Origin: Anaeroplasma bactoclasticum
GTDB lineage: Bacteria > Bacillota_I > Bacilli_A > Acholeplasmatales > Anaeroplasmataceae
Reading direction: 5' to 3'
Assembly (NCBI RefSeq): GCF_003550015.1
Contig: NZ_QXEV01000015.1
Coordinates: forward strand, 1-41,545
Length of the DNA stretch: 41,545 nucleotides
Numbering within the stretch: the first letter of the stretch is position 1; each line of letters begins with the position of its first letter. The position numbers and the translations under genes are program-made. Below are positions 25,763 to 34,701 of the stretch, one piece after another. Below the pieces are notes generated by a model. It saw only the letters and a program-made list of their open reading frames with translations, was not told the origin of the DNA and made no database searches.

Positions 25763-26806
25763 TTATTTTTCTATATCCTCTTCTTTAAAATCCTCATTAT
25801 TTACTTCAAAATCCTTTGGATTTGTTTCAAATTCTTTTTTAAGTTCTTCATATTCATTTGGATTATAGGTATATGGTTCATCCATAGAATGCTTTTTTCT
25901 ATACTCATCGTATTTTATATCGCCTTCAAAATACTTACCTAAATCATCATTTTTATCTGCTTCATTTATTTTTTCTACAGCGATGATTGTTTTAATCAAA
26001 CGATAAAAACCAAATATGATAACTCCACCACCAATAATAGATAATACAATTAGCATATAATAGGCTTGAGGGTAGGCAGTATCATATGTAGAAATATCAA
26101 TACAAATATTATAACCAGTTAATTCATAAAAATGATTCATAGCTTCCTTTAATGAAGTATCATCACCTATAGAATATGTTGTATTATTAATGATTTTGAT
26201 ATCTTTTACATTATTACTATATAAAGGATTGAAATAAAGTAAATCAATACGCTCATTTAATTCCATTAAGGAAGTATTTAAGGCTTCTGCTAAGGATGAA
26301 ACCTGATATTCATACTTATTTAGATTATTATATAGCTTATTTCCAAAGAAAGAATTTTGATTACCAAACATTTGATCTATAGAATAATCCAAATTATCAC
26401 CTACAATAGGCATATAATCTAATTCCTTTAAATTATCATAAGCTACTATTTCAACTAAAACATTATATTCATAATTGGAATCCTGTTGATAAACTTCACT
26501 ATAGCGATTTAAAGAATAGCTTTCTAAAGCATCTTCTGATCCTCTTAAATGAAGAGTACCAATTCCTAAGCCAACAATAAATATACCTACACATATTAAT
26601 GCGATAATACCACGAATCGCATAATATCCTCTATGTACTCTAGAATATGGTACATAAATACCACTAAAATAAAAGCCCGGTCTTATATAATAGGAATGGT
26701 GCTCTTTTCCATATATATCCCTTCTTGGCGCTCTAGGAGCACTAGAGTGACTTCCTCCAGAATGGAATCCACCATGACTAGAAGACCCTCCACCAACATG
26801 AGGCAT
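25763..26806 (-). CDS. Hypothetical membrane protein with a Gly/Ser/His-rich N-terminus
   Basis: Not recognised. 347 residues: a flexible N-terminus rich in Gly, Ser and His (residues 1-30), an aromatic segment, a helix at about 62-85, an approximately 170-residue extracytoplasmic domain with many Asn and Tyr, a second helix at about 250-275 and an acidic cytoplasmic tail. The two-helix plan recalls TPM-domain membrane proteins, but I see no clear TPM signature. AAGGG precedes the ATG. It follows the GtrA-like gene by 14 nt and ends at a strong terminator. Confidence 0.75.
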   Translation of the reverse strand: MPHVGGGSSSHGGFHSGGSHSSAPRAPRRDIYGKEHHSYYIRPGFYFSGIYVPYSRVHRGYYAIRGIIALICVGIFIVGLGIGTLHLRGSEDALESYSLNRYSEVYQQDSNYEYNVLVEIVAYDNLKELDYMPIVGDNLDYSIDQMFGNQNSFFGNKLYNNLNKYEYQVSSLAEALNTSLMELNERIDLLYFNPLYSNNVKDIKIINNTTYSIGDDTSLKEAMNHFYELTGYNICIDISTYDTAYPQAYYMLIVLSIIGGGVIIFGFYRLIKTIIAVEKINEADKNDDLGKYFEGDIKYDEYRKKHSMDEPYTYNPNEYEELKKEFETNPKDFEVNNEDFKEEDIEK

Positions 26807-26820
26807 AATATCCCTTCTTT

Positions 26821-27390
26821 CTATTCTTCAATCTTTTTTCTTTCTTTAGATAATACAAATTTCTGTAGTGGAAATAATACACAAGCTTGTATAAAGCCTG
26901 CAGTTAGAGATGCGATAGTTGGGGCAAGTGCCTCAATTGCGCTTCCTACCATCCAAGATACCATAACACCTTGGAACCAAGTCATCACTAAAACTAAAAC
27001 TGCAATTACAGAAATATATACTATAAAATGCCATAGTGGGGCATCACTTCTGAATGTTTTCTTTTTATTTAAAAAGTAGGCTATTGTATTTGATACAGCA
27101 TTAGAAATAAAGAATGGTAATACATATCCCCAGTTATCATTACCCTCTCCTACATATCTAGGATCAAATATAGCTTCTAAAAAGCTAGGAAGAGGGGCTT
27201 TCCATTCCTTCATCCATAGTAACAATAAATTTACTAATAAAAGCTGAATACCTGTTGTAAAAGTACAAATAATCGTAAATTTTGCAATTTGCCATAATGT
27301 TTTTACTGTGCTTCCCTTCGCTTCCGCCTTATCATCTATTTTTTCTAGCCAGGACTTCTTTTTTTCTTCTTTAATTTCATTTTCTTCCAT
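26821..27390 (-). CDS. GtrA-family membrane protein
   Basis: A 189-residue protein with four hydrophobic helices after a charged N-terminus. The segment SNAVSNTIAYFLNKKKTFRS matches the conserved loop of GtrA/DPMS-type proteins, which help flip or present polyprenyl-linked sugars. GGTGAG lies upstream of the ATG. It is first in a two-gene unit with the Gly/Ser/His-rich membrane protein. No glycosyltransferase lies beside it, so the lipid-sugar substrate is unknown. Confidence 0.78.
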   Translation of the reverse strand: MEENEIKEEKKKSWLEKIDDKAEAKGSTVKTLWQIAKFTIICTFTTGIQLLLVNLLLLWMKEWKAPLPSFLEAIFDPRYVGEGNDNWGYVLPFFISNAVSNTIAYFLNKKKTFRSDAPLWHFIVYISVIAVLVLVMTWFQGVMVSWMVGSAIEALAPTIASLTAGFIQACVLFPLQKFVLSKERKKIEE

Positions 27391-27423
27391 AAGCTCACCA
27401 ATTTATTTAACTAATTTCAACCC

Positions 27424-27432
27424 ATTATAACA
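27424..27432 (-). promoter_or_regulatory. Extended -10 promoter of the GtrA-like gene
   Basis: The minus strand has TGTTATAAT (TATAAT at 27424-27429), 34 nt before the start. The -35 is poor. Confidence 0.5.
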
Positions 27433-27445
27433 CAAGAAAAAATAG

Positions 27446-27477
27446 AAAAAAAGATGCATAAGCGTTAAGCCTATGCA
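27446..27477 (-). terminator. Terminator of the secreted endonuclease gene
   Basis: TGCATA/TATGCA stem with an inner GC pair and a T run leftward. Confidence 0.65.
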
Positions 27478-27484
27478 CCATAGA

Positions 27485-29911
27485 TTATTTAAATGCCTTT
27501 AAAGCCTCTAACATATCACTTGAAACACCTAATGCAGAAGCATTATTAATGTAATAAGTAACTAATGCTTTAAAACTATAGGAAGATGCATTCATATAAT
27601 AATAAGTACCATTAATAAGTACATATACTTCTGCAGTATAAACTGTAGAATAATCACTTCCTACGGATATATTTTTAGAAATCACATAAGAATTATTGGA
27701 CAATGTTGGAGTGATATTATAGTAGCTATAAGAACCACTTCCCTTTTTAATTCTTACTCCATATGAAGCACTATTACCTAAAGAGTTATATAAATCTTTA
27801 GAGATTGTGCCTTTAAAATCCATTGAAGCATTACTATATGTATATGTAGTTACTTCTTGAACCTCTCCGATAGAGTATGTAACAGAAATATAATTTACAT
27901 ATAATCTTTGACTAGAGGATGTACCCTTACATGTAAATAATACCTTATTCTTTGCTTGAATGTTATTAACTGTAAGCTTTCCACCAGCTGTAATGGATTG
28001 ATTTTGACTTGCTGAACCATTATCTATAGAATAAGTAACCTTGGTTGCCATAGATGAGCCTATAGTTACACTAGTAATTGTTGCATTATTTTTACTAGAT
28101 ACAGTAAATACACCACCATTTTGATATACTCTGATAATATTAGAATATACACCTGGATTTGTTGATGCACTACCCTTAGCTGCTAGATATGAAATATTAC
28201 TATCTAAAGAACCTGATATAGAAGTAAAGCTTGATTTGGATACTGTTTTAGATGTTGTATTGGATGTATTTTGTGTTACTTCTTTGTTGTAACTCAAATT
28301 CAAAATAGCCTTTGTATCATTATTCTTAAACTGATTTGTATAAGTAGATAAATCTACTGTTGCTTCTGTACCACCTAATCTAAATAAGGATACATCCTTT
28401 TGCGTAGCCTTATAGCCTGCAAAAACCTTGTTTGTCGTATTATATTCCAAATATCTTTGGCTATAACATACATTCTTAATTGTTGTTTTACCAGAAGAAA
28501 TACTTATTACCCAATCACATTTATTTGACAAAGATGTTGTTGATGTAAGCTTATTAGCATCGGATGGAATAGTTAAATAGCTTCCACTAGATGTTTTAAA
28601 TCTAAAGGAGCCAGAAGTTGAACCATTTTCTAATGTAACTACTTCTACACTACTTGATGGAGATGAAATCTGATTATTTGAAATAGATACACTAGTATAT
28701 CCTCTATTGGAAGTATTTTGAGTTTTACTTAATGCTACATTTCCATCCTTATAGGATAAGATTACTTTATCTCCTGCTTTTAAATTAGATGTGCTTGTAA
28801 CTAAGCTATAATTATTCTCTTCTGGTGTTGGAGTTACACTAGATGCTCCATAAGTAGAATTATAGGTAGATATTACATTATCCCAATAAGTTTTTAAATT
28901 TGTAGAGGTTCCAGATTTTGCCTTTACATAATTAAATAATGTAGTGTCATTAGAAACTAAAGCTTTATCTGCAACAGTTAATCTACAATATTTATTGTAT
29001 GCACTATATACCGTATCCTCACTAGAAGATGATGATAAATTGGATATAGAAGATTTAACATCGCTTAAGGAATATTCTGTTTTTGTTTTAGAATTTGTAT
29101 AATTATTTGTCCATATTGTATCTACCCATTCTGGGTGGTCAATAAATGGATTACGATTGTTTTGTAATGCATAGGTTGCTTCATTTCTAAGCATTTCCTT
29201 ATCAGAAACTGGGTCCTCATGAGCCCACTTTGTAAATACCTTAATTGCATTTTGAGTTAAATAAGGATAGCTTGAAGAAAAGACATTCTTTACTTCTCCT
29301 GCTGACCAAGAAGAAATCTTATCAGAATAACGAATTGCCATATAGAAATATCCTCTTGCGATATCTCCTTTATATTCATCCGCAATTTCAAAAGTAGTTT
29401 TAGAGCTATATATAGTACCATTGCCAAGCTTAGAGCCATTACTAAATGTTTTTGATGCACTAGATACATCATCATACATATAGCTTGATCTTTGATTATT
29501 TACATATACATCTGTAGGATAGATATGATAAATATCTGAAACCATTGGAGTTGCTTTGGCAAACCAAGATTGTGGAATGGTATGCTCACGATTAAATCCT
29601 GCTCCTTCACTAGATGCAGATGAACCAGTATCCTTCTTTAAATCATAAATCTGATTTGAATAAATGTCCCATACCACATTTGTACCTGGTAAGACATCTG
29701 TTGTAGGATATGCCTGGGTGTAAAGATTTGAATAACTAATCGCTTTAGTGTTAGAACTAATCAAGCTATGTAAGTTTGATGCTAGAGTTGTTCCACTAGT
29801 TGTATTAGTTATACTAGAATAATAGCTTGATTGAGCATTAGCACTAATTGCTATAGAACTAAATGCGAAACAAGCTATAGGTAAAGAAAGTACTACTTTC
29901 CATCGTTTCAT
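27485..29911 (-). CDS. Secreted endonuclease I-type nuclease with a long C-terminal extension
   Basis: An extracellular DNA/RNA endonuclease of the EndA/NucM family, of the beta-beta-alpha metal type. The start at ATG 29911 (AGGAGG 12 nt upstream) gives 808 residues. A signal peptide ends after residue 26 (ISANA). The nuclease domain (about 30-270) has FNREHTIPQSWF with general base His110, IYHIYPTDVYVNNQRSSY and the closing NNRNPFIDHPEW. The remaining 530 residues are Ser/Thr/Asn-rich with two or three beta-type modules. No LPxTG or membrane anchor is visible, so it is probably released. It may serve nutrient scavenging from host or biofilm DNA. Confidence 0.88.
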   Translation of the reverse strand: MKRWKVVLSLPIACFAFSSIAISANAQSSYYSSITNTTSGTTLASNLHSLISSNTKAISYSNLYTQAYPTTDVLPGTNVVWDIYSNQIYDLKKDTGSSASSEGAGFNREHTIPQSWFAKATPMVSDIYHIYPTDVYVNNQRSSYMYDDVSSASKTFSNGSKLGNGTIYSSKTTFEIADEYKGDIARGYFYMAIRYSDKISSWSAGEVKNVFSSSYPYLTQNAIKVFTKWAHEDPVSDKEMLRNEATYALQNNRNPFIDHPEWVDTIWTNNYTNSKTKTEYSLSDVKSSISNLSSSSSEDTVYSAYNKYCRLTVADKALVSNDTTLFNYVKAKSGTSTNLKTYWDNVISTYNSTYGASSVTPTPEENNYSLVTSTSNLKAGDKVILSYKDGNVALSKTQNTSNRGYTSVSISNNQISSPSSSVEVVTLENGSTSGSFRFKTSSGSYLTIPSDANKLTSTTSLSNKCDWVISISSGKTTIKNVCYSQRYLEYNTTNKVFAGYKATQKDVSLFRLGGTEATVDLSTYTNQFKNNDTKAILNLSYNKEVTQNTSNTTSKTVSKSSFTSISGSLDSNISYLAAKGSASTNPGVYSNIIRVYQNGGVFTVSSKNNATITSVTIGSSMATKVTYSIDNGSASQNQSITAGGKLTVNNIQAKNKVLFTCKGTSSSQRLYVNYISVTYSIGEVQEVTTYTYSNASMDFKGTISKDLYNSLGNSASYGVRIKKGSGSYSYYNITPTLSNNSYVISKNISVGSDYSTVYTAEVYVLINGTYYYMNASSYSFKALVTYYINNASALGVSSDMLEALKAFK

Positions 29912-29963
29912 AAATAATATAACCCTCCTATTTACCATTTTTATTTTTGAACCGCCTAAATAA

Positions 29964-29992
29964 ATTATAATTTATTTAAATAACAATTACAA
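29964..29992 (-). promoter_or_regulatory. Promoter of the secreted nuclease gene
   Basis: The minus strand has TTGTAA (29987-29992), a 17-nt spacer and TATAAT (29964-29969). Confidence 0.65.
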
Positions 29993-30015
29993 TAACAAGG
30001 TTATATACGAATACA

Positions 30016-30045
30016 TAAAAAAGCTCCTAAGATATACTTAGGAGC
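30016..30045 (-). terminator. Terminator of the long PPi-PFK gene
   Basis: A 9-bp stem GCTCCTAAG/CTTAGGAGC with a 5-nt loop and six T leftward. Confidence 0.85.
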
Positions 30046-30054
30046 AATTTCTTA

Positions 30055-31725
30055 TTACTTTAACATACCCTTTTCTAAAGCAAGAGTAACTGTTGTACGG
30101 TCGCAAACCTCACTTGGTCCAAAGTACTGAATAGCACCTGGATAAGTATATGCTGTTTCAACAGCCCAAGTAGCTCTACGAGCCTCAAAATACTTGAATG
30201 GAGCACCATCAAGCTCAACTAAAGCCTTCTTAATAACTGGCTTGTCTTCACCATGACGTCTTTCCATATTCATCATCTTTGTGATAGGCATACCACCTGC
30301 AACCCATTCCTCAGCTGGTCTAGATAGGTTAGATACCTTAGATAGGTAACCATTGAAGCCATACTGAATTAGCATGAATGCATTGTAACCTAAAGAATAG
30401 CAGTAATCTGCATCAAAGTTAGATGGGAATGCACATCTTCCTTCATAACCAAAGAAATGATGTAAGGCATTGAACTTACCATTGTAAGTACCAGCCTTCT
30501 TTCTTTCAGCTAACTTAGCCTTAACTAAAGCACTGAATAACTTTTCAGACTCAATTAAGGATACCTGAACGTTACCATGAGGGTCACGCTCTAAGAATAA
30601 CTGCTGCTGAATAGTTTCAGGTAAAATATCAAATACAGCAAATGAAGCAGCTGTTAAGCCCTTCTTAATGAATTCATACTTTTCCTTCCAAGTAGCTAAA
30701 GCATTGAAAGCATCAGCCTTAGCACCAGCAAGTAATTCATTAATTTCTGCAATTAATACAGAGAATTCAGGAACGAATTCAACAACACCTTCTGGGATAA
30801 TAGCAACACCGAAGTTCATACCCTTTGCAGCTCTTGCAGCAACAGAATCAGCGATGTAATCAGCAATTTGAGATAAGCTCATCTTCTTTGCAGCAACCTC
30901 TTCAGAAATTAAGCAGATATTAGGCTGAGTCTCAAGAGCACACTCAAGTGCAACGTGAGAAGCACTACGGCCCATTACCTTAACGAAATGCCAATACTTC
31001 TTTGCAGAGTTAGCATCTCTTTCAATATTACCGATAACCTCAGAATAAGTCTTAGTAGCTGTATCGAAGCCGAAGGAGCATTCGATATCCTCATTCTTTA
31101 AGTCGCCATCGATAGTCTTAGGACAACCAATAACCTGTACGCCAGTATTATTAGCAGCAAAATATTCAGCTAATACTGCAGCATTAGTATTGGAGTCATC
31201 TCCACCAATGATTACAATTGCAGTAATACCATGCTTCTTTGCAACTTCAGCTGCAACCTTAAATTGCTCCTTAGTTTCAAGCTTAGTTCTACCAGAACCA
31301 ATAATATCAAATCCACCAGTATTTCTGTATTCATTTATATATTCATCAGTGAATTCAATATAATCATCATCTAAAAGTCCAGAAGGACCATTCTTAAATC
31401 CTAAAAGAACATTATTCTTATCTGTAGCCTTAAGTGCATCATATAAACCACAAATTACATTGTGTCCACCAGGTGCCTGTCCACCAGATAGAATTACACC
31501 TACAACTTGCTTTTTAGCTAAAGATGTATTCTTGCCCTTTTCAAATGTAATTTCCTTTTCGCCATATGTATTAGGGAATAAAGCCTTAATCTTTTCCTGA
31601 TCTGCAACAGACTCAGTAGGTAAGCCTTCCTTAACACAAATTTCAGCAATACCATTTCTTAACATTCCAGGTAGCTTTGGAGTGTACTGGTATCTTGCCT
31701 TTTGAAGTGGTGATAAATTCTTCAT
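30055..31725 (-). CDS. pfp: Diphosphate--fructose-6-phosphate 1-phosphotransferase, long type
   Basis: Reversible PPi-dependent phosphofructokinase. At 556 residues it matches the long clade of plant PFP beta subunits and spirochaete enzymes. Motifs: [18 protein letters not shown], the donor loop [11 protein letters not shown] with the PPi-specific double aspartate, the catalytic [23 protein letters not shown], and PEGVVEF. It has its own promoter and terminator and codon bias of a highly expressed gene. It is a second PPi enzyme, clearly different from the short one at 9.2-10.4 kb. Confidence 0.95.
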   Translation of the reverse strand: MKNLSPLQKARYQYTPKLPGMLRNGIAEICVKEGLPTESVADQEKIKALFPNTYGEKEITFEKGKNTSLAKKQVVGVILSGGQAPGGHNVICGLYDALKATDKNNVLLGFKNGPSGLLDDDYIEFTDEYINEYRNTGGFDIIGSGRTKLETKEQFKVAAEVAKKHGITAIVIIGGDDSNTNAAVLAEYFAANNTGVQVIGCPKTIDGDLKNEDIECSFGFDTATKTYSEVIGNIERDANSAKKYWHFVKVMGRSASHVALECALETQPNICLISEEVAAKKMSLSQIADYIADSVAARAAKGMNFGVAIIPEGVVEFVPEFSVLIAEINELLAGAKADAFNALATWKEKYEFIKKGLTAASFAVFDILPETIQQQLFLERDPHGNVQVSLIESEKLFSALVKAKLAERKKAGTYNGKFNALHHFFGYEGRCAFPSNFDADYCYSLGYNAFMLIQYGFNGYLSKVSNLSRPAEEWVAGGMPITKMMNMERRHGEDKPVIKKALVELDGAPFKYFEARRATWAVETAYTYPGAIQYFGPSEVCDRTTVTLALEKGMLK

Positions 31726-31765
31726 TTTATTTCTCCTTTAATAAATGTAATTTTTAACCAAATGT

Positions 31766-31774
31766 ATTATAACA
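31766..31774 (-). promoter_or_regulatory. Extended -10 promoter of pfp
   Basis: The minus strand has TGTTATAAT (TATAAT 31766-31771), about 40 nt before the start, with AAGGAG as RBS. The -35 region is only TTTTTA. Confidence 0.55.
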
Positions 31775-31877
31775 CTTAATTTCAAAGATAAAAAGCATTA
31801 AATACTATGTATTTATTAAATCAAGTATTAAAAGTGTTTTCATCTTTTTAAAAGGACTCTATTTCATAATTTACTAC

Positions 31878-33365
31878 TTATTTTATCTCTCTATTGAATG
31901 GAATCGAATAATTATCTCTCCAAGGCTTAATTTCTTCAAAATCCTTAGCTGCCTTTAAGACCATTTTTTCTTCAAATCTCTTACCAATAATTTGCATACC
32001 TACAGGTAAATTATGAGATGCCAATCCTGCAGGAATAGAAATCGCTGGATAGCTTACAAAATTAACCAAATAAGTTTGGCACCAGCCAATTAAGGAATCC
32101 ACACTTTTACCATTGATTTCTTCTGGTCCCTTTGTAAAGCCCTTTGGATTATTTTTTACAGGAAGACAGCAGGTAACCGGTGAAAGAATTAAATCATATC
32201 TCTTAAATACATCCTCAAAATTATCTAAAATATCCGTTCGAGCTAAATTGAACTCATATAAATCCTCAATTCCTAGATGATCGCAAACATTCTTATAATA
32301 AATGAATTCCTCTGGGAAATCCTCTAAATGATCTTTAAAATAATCAATTCCCTTTTCCTTTTGGTGATTAATATCTAAGGCACAATCAATTGTAATTCCC
32401 TTGCTCCAAAGAGAGGAAAATTCATTTGCTGTATGCTTAAAATTAAAATGAACCTCTTCAACGATATAGCCCTTATCTATAAAGCGCTTTGCTGCATCAT
32501 AAACGATTTTCTTTACTTCTTCATCTACCTCAAATAAATCAAAATCATAGGTAAAACCAATTCTTAAGGCTTGATTACTATTTATATAGCCATCGATATC
32601 TTCATTTTGTCTTAATACCATATTGTTATATGGATCCTTAGGCTCTACCTTTGCCATAAGCTTATATAAGGCAATCGCATCACTTACTGTTTTGACTAAT
32701 CCACCACTAACACAATAGGGATGGGATGCAGAATATGCATCTGGTCTACTGAATAATGGAATAGAGCCAAAGCCTGCCTTAAAGCCTACCAAATTACAGC
32801 AAGAAGCAGGCACTCGAATAGACCCTCCGGCATCTCCACCCTCTGAAATAGGTAGTAAGCCATCCGCTACTGCAGCTGCACTACCACCAGAGGATCCACC
32901 AGCATTATATAACGGATTAAATGGTGTAGATGTTACACCATACATCTTATTGTCCGTCGTTCCACTAAAGCCATAGGATGGGGCATTCGTTTTACCAACG
33001 GCAATACCACCCTCTTGCTCCATCACTTCACAAAATAAGCTATCATATTCATCCATGCTTACTAAGCATTTAACTCCACCATAGGAACGTGTCCAGCCCT
33101 TTTTGCTTGGCAAGAAGTCCTTTAAGCCAAAGGGAACACCCGCAAAAACACCTAAGTTTTCCCCATGTTCTAATCTTTCTTCTAATTTTTTTGCTTCTAT
33201 ATAGGCTAAATCAAATCTTGTATAGGTAAATGCGTTAATGGATTTATTTCTTTTCTTTATTCTTTTTTCAAAATACTTTAGCACCTCTGTTGGTGTGATT
33301 ATCCTTGAATTCACTAATTCACCTATTTCAAGTGCAGATAAATATTCTAATTTTATTTCACTCAT
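31878..33365 (-). CDS. Amidase (amidase-signature family)
   Basis: Hydrolyses an amide bond with the Ser-cisSer-Lys triad. The catalytic Lys is in VPFGLKDF, the cis-Ser in GGSSGGSAAAVADG and the nucleophile Ser in GGDAGGSIRVPAS, with correct spacing. 495 residues, close to GatA and 6-aminohexanoate-cyclic-dimer hydrolase lengths. No gatB or gatC lies nearby, so a role in Gln-tRNA formation is unlikely. Its ATG overlaps the stop of the queuosine-precursor transporter by 4 nt (ATGA), so the two are co-expressed under the upstream riboswitch candidate. The substrate could be linked to transported queuine or preQ1; this is inference. Confidence 0.9.
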   Translation of the reverse strand: MSEIKLEYLSALEIGELVNSRIITPTEVLKYFEKRIKKRNKSINAFTYTRFDLAYIEAKKLEERLEHGENLGVFAGVPFGLKDFLPSKKGWTRSYGGVKCLVSMDEYDSLFCEVMEQEGGIAVGKTNAPSYGFSGTTDNKMYGVTSTPFNPLYNAGGSSGGSAAAVADGLLPISEGGDAGGSIRVPASCCNLVGFKAGFGSIPLFSRPDAYSASHPYCVSGGLVKTVSDAIALYKLMAKVEPKDPYNNMVLRQNEDIDGYINSNQALRIGFTYDFDLFEVDEEVKKIVYDAAKRFIDKGYIVEEVHFNFKHTANEFSSLWSKGITIDCALDINHQKEKGIDYFKDHLEDFPEEFIYYKNVCDHLGIEDLYEFNLARTDILDNFEDVFKRYDLILSPVTCCLPVKNNPKGFTKGPEEINGKSVDSLIGWCQTYLVNFVSYPAISIPAGLASHNLPVGMQIIGKRFEEKMVLKAAKDFEEIKPWRDNYSIPFNREIK

Positions 33366-34210
33366 AGATTTACCTCTTTATCAAACTCAAATCTTGATGG
33401 ATCCTTACGTAATTCCATTTCCTTACAATAATCAAAATAATCCTTTCCTACTCCTTCGGATTGCCATTTTTTACAAATTCTATAGCCAATTGGACTAAAG
33501 AACACCTCAAAGAATAGTTCGATTAATGCACCTACAAGCGCAATACCAATTAATGTTGGGAAAGTATAAAATTTTGCAAAAACCGCGAATGCTAAAGCGC
33601 CAAAAATAAAATTATCAACAAACTGACCAAATATGGTACTTACATAGCTTCTGCAATAAAAAGCAAGCTTACCATCTGGATTCTTCTTAAAGATTTTACC
33701 AAATAGACCATTAATAATCGCATTTATAATACCAGATATAATATATGCAATTGTAGATGATATTAGTATTTGCCATGGCTGTGGGGCAGCATTAGCCTCA
33801 AAGCCAAATAATGTATCAAAAATATTACTTGCACCTTCAAATGGATATTTTGCTGGAAATAAAGCAATAAGTGCTAAAAATATAACCGCAATAGCATTCA
33901 CTAAAGCGCCTAAAACCGTTAGCTTAATTGCAGCCTTTGTTCCATATGTCTTTGTTACAATATCCATTACTAAGAAAACTGCCCATGATAGGAATATTCC
34001 TCCTGTAATGGACACAAATGGAATGTCATTAATATATATTCCACTCCAAACAATTTTATTTGCAGCTAAATTCATAGTGATTGTCGCCATTATAAATAGC
34101 ATTGTAACTACACCAGGAATGCTTCTAAGTAGCATCTTCCAATCATGAAAATCAAAGAACCATTCAAGTGTATCTATAAACCATATTTTAATCTTTTTTA
34201 AGGGATTCAT
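33362..34210 (-). CDS. VUT-family queuosine precursor transporter (YhhQ-like)
   Basis: Integral-membrane importer related to YhhQ, which takes up preQ0/preQ1 or queuine for tRNA modification. 282 residues from ATG 34210, fixed by GAGGAG 7 nt upstream; an apparent start at 34225 overlaps that site. About six helices. Family features include MDIVTKTYGTKAA near residue 90 and FGQFVDNFIFGALAF near residue 215. N- and C-terminal extensions are charged and cytoplasmic. It lies downstream of a leader with preQ1-I features and is translationally coupled to an amidase gene. Confidence 0.85.
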   Translation of the reverse strand: MNPLKKIKIWFIDTLEWFFDFHDWKMLLRSIPGVVTMLFIMATITMNLAANKIVWSGIYINDIPFVSITGGIFLSWAVFLVMDIVTKTYGTKAAIKLTVLGALVNAIAVIFLALIALFPAKYPFEGASNIFDTLFGFEANAAPQPWQILISSTIAYIISGIINAIINGLFGKIFKKNPDGKLAFYCRSYVSTIFGQFVDNFIFGALAFAVFAKFYTFPTLIGIALVGALIELFFEVFFSPIGYRICKKWQSEGVGKDYFDYCKEMELRKDPSRFEFDKEVNL

Positions 34211-34233
34211 ACTATCACTCCTCACAAAAAATA

Positions 34234-34306
34234 AAAAGAGTGCAACTAAAAAACACTCTTTTGTTCCCTAGTTTTATTTAAAGATAGGATGGATTACGAA
34301 CTATCT
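34234..34306 (-). ncRNA. preQ1-I riboswitch candidate with transcription terminator
   Basis: In the leader, AGATAG (34301-34306) pairs with CTATCT (34282-34287). The loop begins UUC and ends CAUC, placing a C before the 3' stem strand as in preQ1-I, and the tail reads UUAAAUAAAACUAGG. A terminator follows: AAAAGAGTG/CACTCTTTT (34234-34262), then T. The tail AACUA can pair with UAGUU in the terminator loop (34244-34248), an antiterminator that ligand binding would block. The downstream gene is a queuosine-precursor transporter. The exact P2 pairing is not clear. Confidence 0.68.
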
Positions 34307-34323
34307 TATTCAATTACCTCTAA

Positions 34324-34352
34324 AGTATATATCTTTACGATAAAGAATTCAA
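34324..34352 (-). promoter_or_regulatory. Promoter of the transporter-amidase operon
   Basis: The minus strand has TTGAAT (34347-34352), a 17-nt spacer and TATACT (34324-34329). The predicted start near 34317 places the riboswitch candidate at the 5' end of a leader of about 107 nt. Confidence 0.7.
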
Positions 34353-34387
34353 GTATAAAGATTTTATAATATTTTCAAATAACAAGA

Positions 34388-34636
34388 TTATTCCTTATGA
34401 TTATTTAAATAATCTATGAATTCCTTTGTTTTAGACCAATATTTAATTCCCCAATTTTCAAAATTCCATTCTTCCATATATGAATTACATTCATAATCTA
34501 CATAATATAATAATCCATTGGAAACTACAAAATTGGTTGGGAAATAATCTATATTTAGATTACTATTTTTGGCCAACATTGCCATATTTCTTACCTCATT
34601 AATATAGCTTGATACATCTATATCGCTTTTTACCAA
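34388..34636 (-). pseudogene. C-terminal remnant of a kinase-like phosphotransferase
   Basis: The 82-codon frame holds only the distal part of an aminoglycoside/choline kinase-like fold. NIDYFPTNFVV resembles the catalytic-loop asparagine region, and YYVDYECNSY the metal-binding aspartate region. The usual family length is 200 residues or more. Upstream in the same frame there is only a run of Phe codons formed by the cstA terminator, with no start codon or RBS, so the 5' part has been deleted. The only initiator is TTG 34636. Confidence 0.65.
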
Positions 34637-34660
34637 ATCAATTATAAAATGAAAAAAGAT

Positions 34661-34693
34661 AAAAAAGAAGAAAGTGCCATTTTTTAGGCACTT
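34661..34693 (-). terminator. cstA terminator
   Basis: AAGTGCC/GGCACTT stem with an 8-nt loop and a T-rich tract leftward. Confidence 0.7.
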
Positions 34694-34701
34694 CCTAGTC
34701 T

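Noticed and set aside
29290-29475. Separate small gene inside the secreted nuclease
   Set aside because: Same strand, other frame, no RBS; the nuclease domain reads through without interruption.
31878-33365. GatA subunit of the Gln-tRNA amidotransferase
   Set aside because: No gatC or gatB neighbours; gene context is a transporter, and the C-terminal region looks like a general amidase.
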